64,000 nt of DNA from Lysobacterales bacterium 15-68-25 (GTDB lineage Bacteria; Pseudomonadota; Gammaproteobacteria; Xanthomonadales; Rhodanobacteraceae): NCBI GenBank assembly GCA_002279065.1, contig NCKB01000007.1, positions 210,164 to 274,163 of the forward strand. The letters run 5' to 3'. Positions 63,700 through 64,000 of the stretch are shown piece after piece (the stretch's first letter is position 1; each line of letters opens with the position of its first letter). The translations under genes were made by a program, and so were the position numbers. The notes under the pieces were generated by a model, which worked only from the letters and a program-made list of their open reading frames with translations, was not told the origin of the DNA and ran no database searches.

Positions 63700-63921
63700 G
63701 GGAGGGGGAGATCAAAAGCAAGGGCAACGGCCAAAGCCAGAGCCAGAGCCAGAGCCAGAGCCACCGCAACGGTGACGGCGACCGCAGCGGCGGTAGGGGC
63801 TGCAACAGCAATAACAGCGGCCACCGCCTCAGCAACAGTATCTACACGGACAACAACGCAAAGGCGATGGTGATCGCCGAGCCTTTGCGCGCACCGCGCG
63901 TGGCTTTTGATCTTCCCTCCC
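63700..63921. repeat. Long-range inverted repeat enclosing a hexamer array (MITE-like core)
   Basis: Arms 63700-63719 (GGGAGGGGGAGATCAAAAGC) and 63903-63921 are reverse complements apart from one extra G and one A/G change. The roughly 180-bp interior holds the AGAGCC array and a smaller hairpin, 63858-63865 with 63881-63888 (GCAAAGGC / GCCTTTGC). Confidence 0.85.
63735..63762 (+). repeat. AGAGCC hexanucleotide tandem repeat
   Basis: Four complete AGAGCC units (63739-63762) and a partial one before them. It lies inside the long-range inverted repeat. The number of units may vary between strains. Confidence 0.95.
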
Positions 63922-63960
63922 CTCTGCAGCGGCGGCCGGGCGGAGGATCAGCCCGAAGGG

Positions 63961-63982
63961 TGGCCGGCATGGATGCCGGCCA
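63961..63982. repeat. Perfect 10-bp inverted repeat at the window end
   Basis: TGGCCGGCAT (63961-63970) and ATGCCGGCCA (63973-63982) pair around GG. With its flanks it resembles the reverse complement of 63610-63670, so it is probably part of an opposite-facing copy of the left element. Confidence 0.85.
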
Positions 63983-64000
63983 GTTTGGCGTCAGGGCAGG

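Larger units (their letters stand above)
63283..64000. other. Non-coding end region with composite repeat element, 5' of the lysC-lysA gene
   Basis: About 0.7 kb without a credible gene. 63283-63440 is ordinary, lower-GC sequence, probably the promoter region of the lysC-lysA gene. From 63442 to the window end it is almost entirely inverted repeats, listed separately. Open frames in it give Ala/Arg/Thr or Pro/Glu runs from the tandem repeat and are not genes. Confidence 0.85.

Noticed and set aside
63735..63762. CRISPR-like array
   Set aside because: Units are 6 bp without spacers, so this is a simple tandem repeat.
63592..63873. Possible gene in the terminal repeat region
   Set aside because: Its translation is mainly Ala/Arg/Thr runs created by the AGAGCC array and palindromes. 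No ribosome binding site or family similarity is visible.

Overview
The window is about 64 kb of GC-rich, densely packed chromosomal DNA from a gammaproteobacterium of the order Xanthomonadales. A Rhodanobacteraceae-type genus (Rhodanobacter, Dyella, Luteibacter) fits best, but the exact genus is inferred. The main markers are a murL/murD2 pair (the Xanthomonas-type L-Glu route to peptidoglycan D-Glu), a fused aspartokinase/diaminopimelate decarboxylase, an HprK-RapZ-EIIA(Man)-HPr-EI cluster behind rpoN, and purM/purN flanked by DUF2066 and DUF3108 genes. Nearly everything is core genome. I see no rRNA, tRNA, CRISPR array, prophage or transposase gene.

Layout. 1-4.2 kb: an AI-2E/PerM-type membrane protein (cut by the window edge) and a DUF2066 protein, divergent from purM-purN-DUF3108. 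4.2-5.8 kb: murA and ibaG. 6.0-16.0 kb: one long co-directional block, kdsD-kdsC-lptC-lptA-lptB-rpoN-hpf, a terminator, then hprK-rapZ-EIIA(Man)-ptsH-ptsI. This covers Kdo synthesis, LPS export, sigma-54, ribosome hibernation and a regulatory phosphotransferase chain; ptsN is missing from its usual slot. 16.1-25.4 kb: a LysR regulator divergent from a YeiH-type exporter; a creD-tsaB-methyltransferase operon; an MFS sugar porter; a YoaA/DinG helicase. 24.9-28.8 kb: PBP1b with a TPR lipoprotein that is probably its activator (LpoP-like), and an SDR-type protein. 28.8-38.6 kb: a four-repeat membrane protein, relA, a small secreted protein, hrpA, dps and a small membrane protein.

38.6-49.0 kb holds an M16 protease and the most unusual gene of the window: a roughly 1,578-residue multisensor protein with GAF, PAS, an apparently photoactive LOV domain, GGDEF, a globin-coupled-sensor domain, another GAF and an EAL domain. 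It is divergent from a GH17-GT2 beta-glucan synthase of the NdvB type. Together they suggest light- and oxygen-responsive c-di-GMP turnover next to a biofilm glucan gene. 49.2-57.0 kb: tamA (apparently started by CTG), tamB and an M13 lipoprotein peptidase. 57.0-63.2 kb: a zinc-ribbon methyltransferase, murD2, a REP/BIME pair, murL and the lysC-lysA fusion.

The last 0.8 kb is non-coding. It is a stack of nested inverted repeats with a hexanucleotide tandem array, and it looks like a composite MITE- or REP-like element whose right arm continues past the window edge. Envelope biogenesis is the theme of the window: Kdo, Lpt, MurA, MurD2, MurL, PBP1b, TamA/B, CreD, glucan synthesis and DAP supply.
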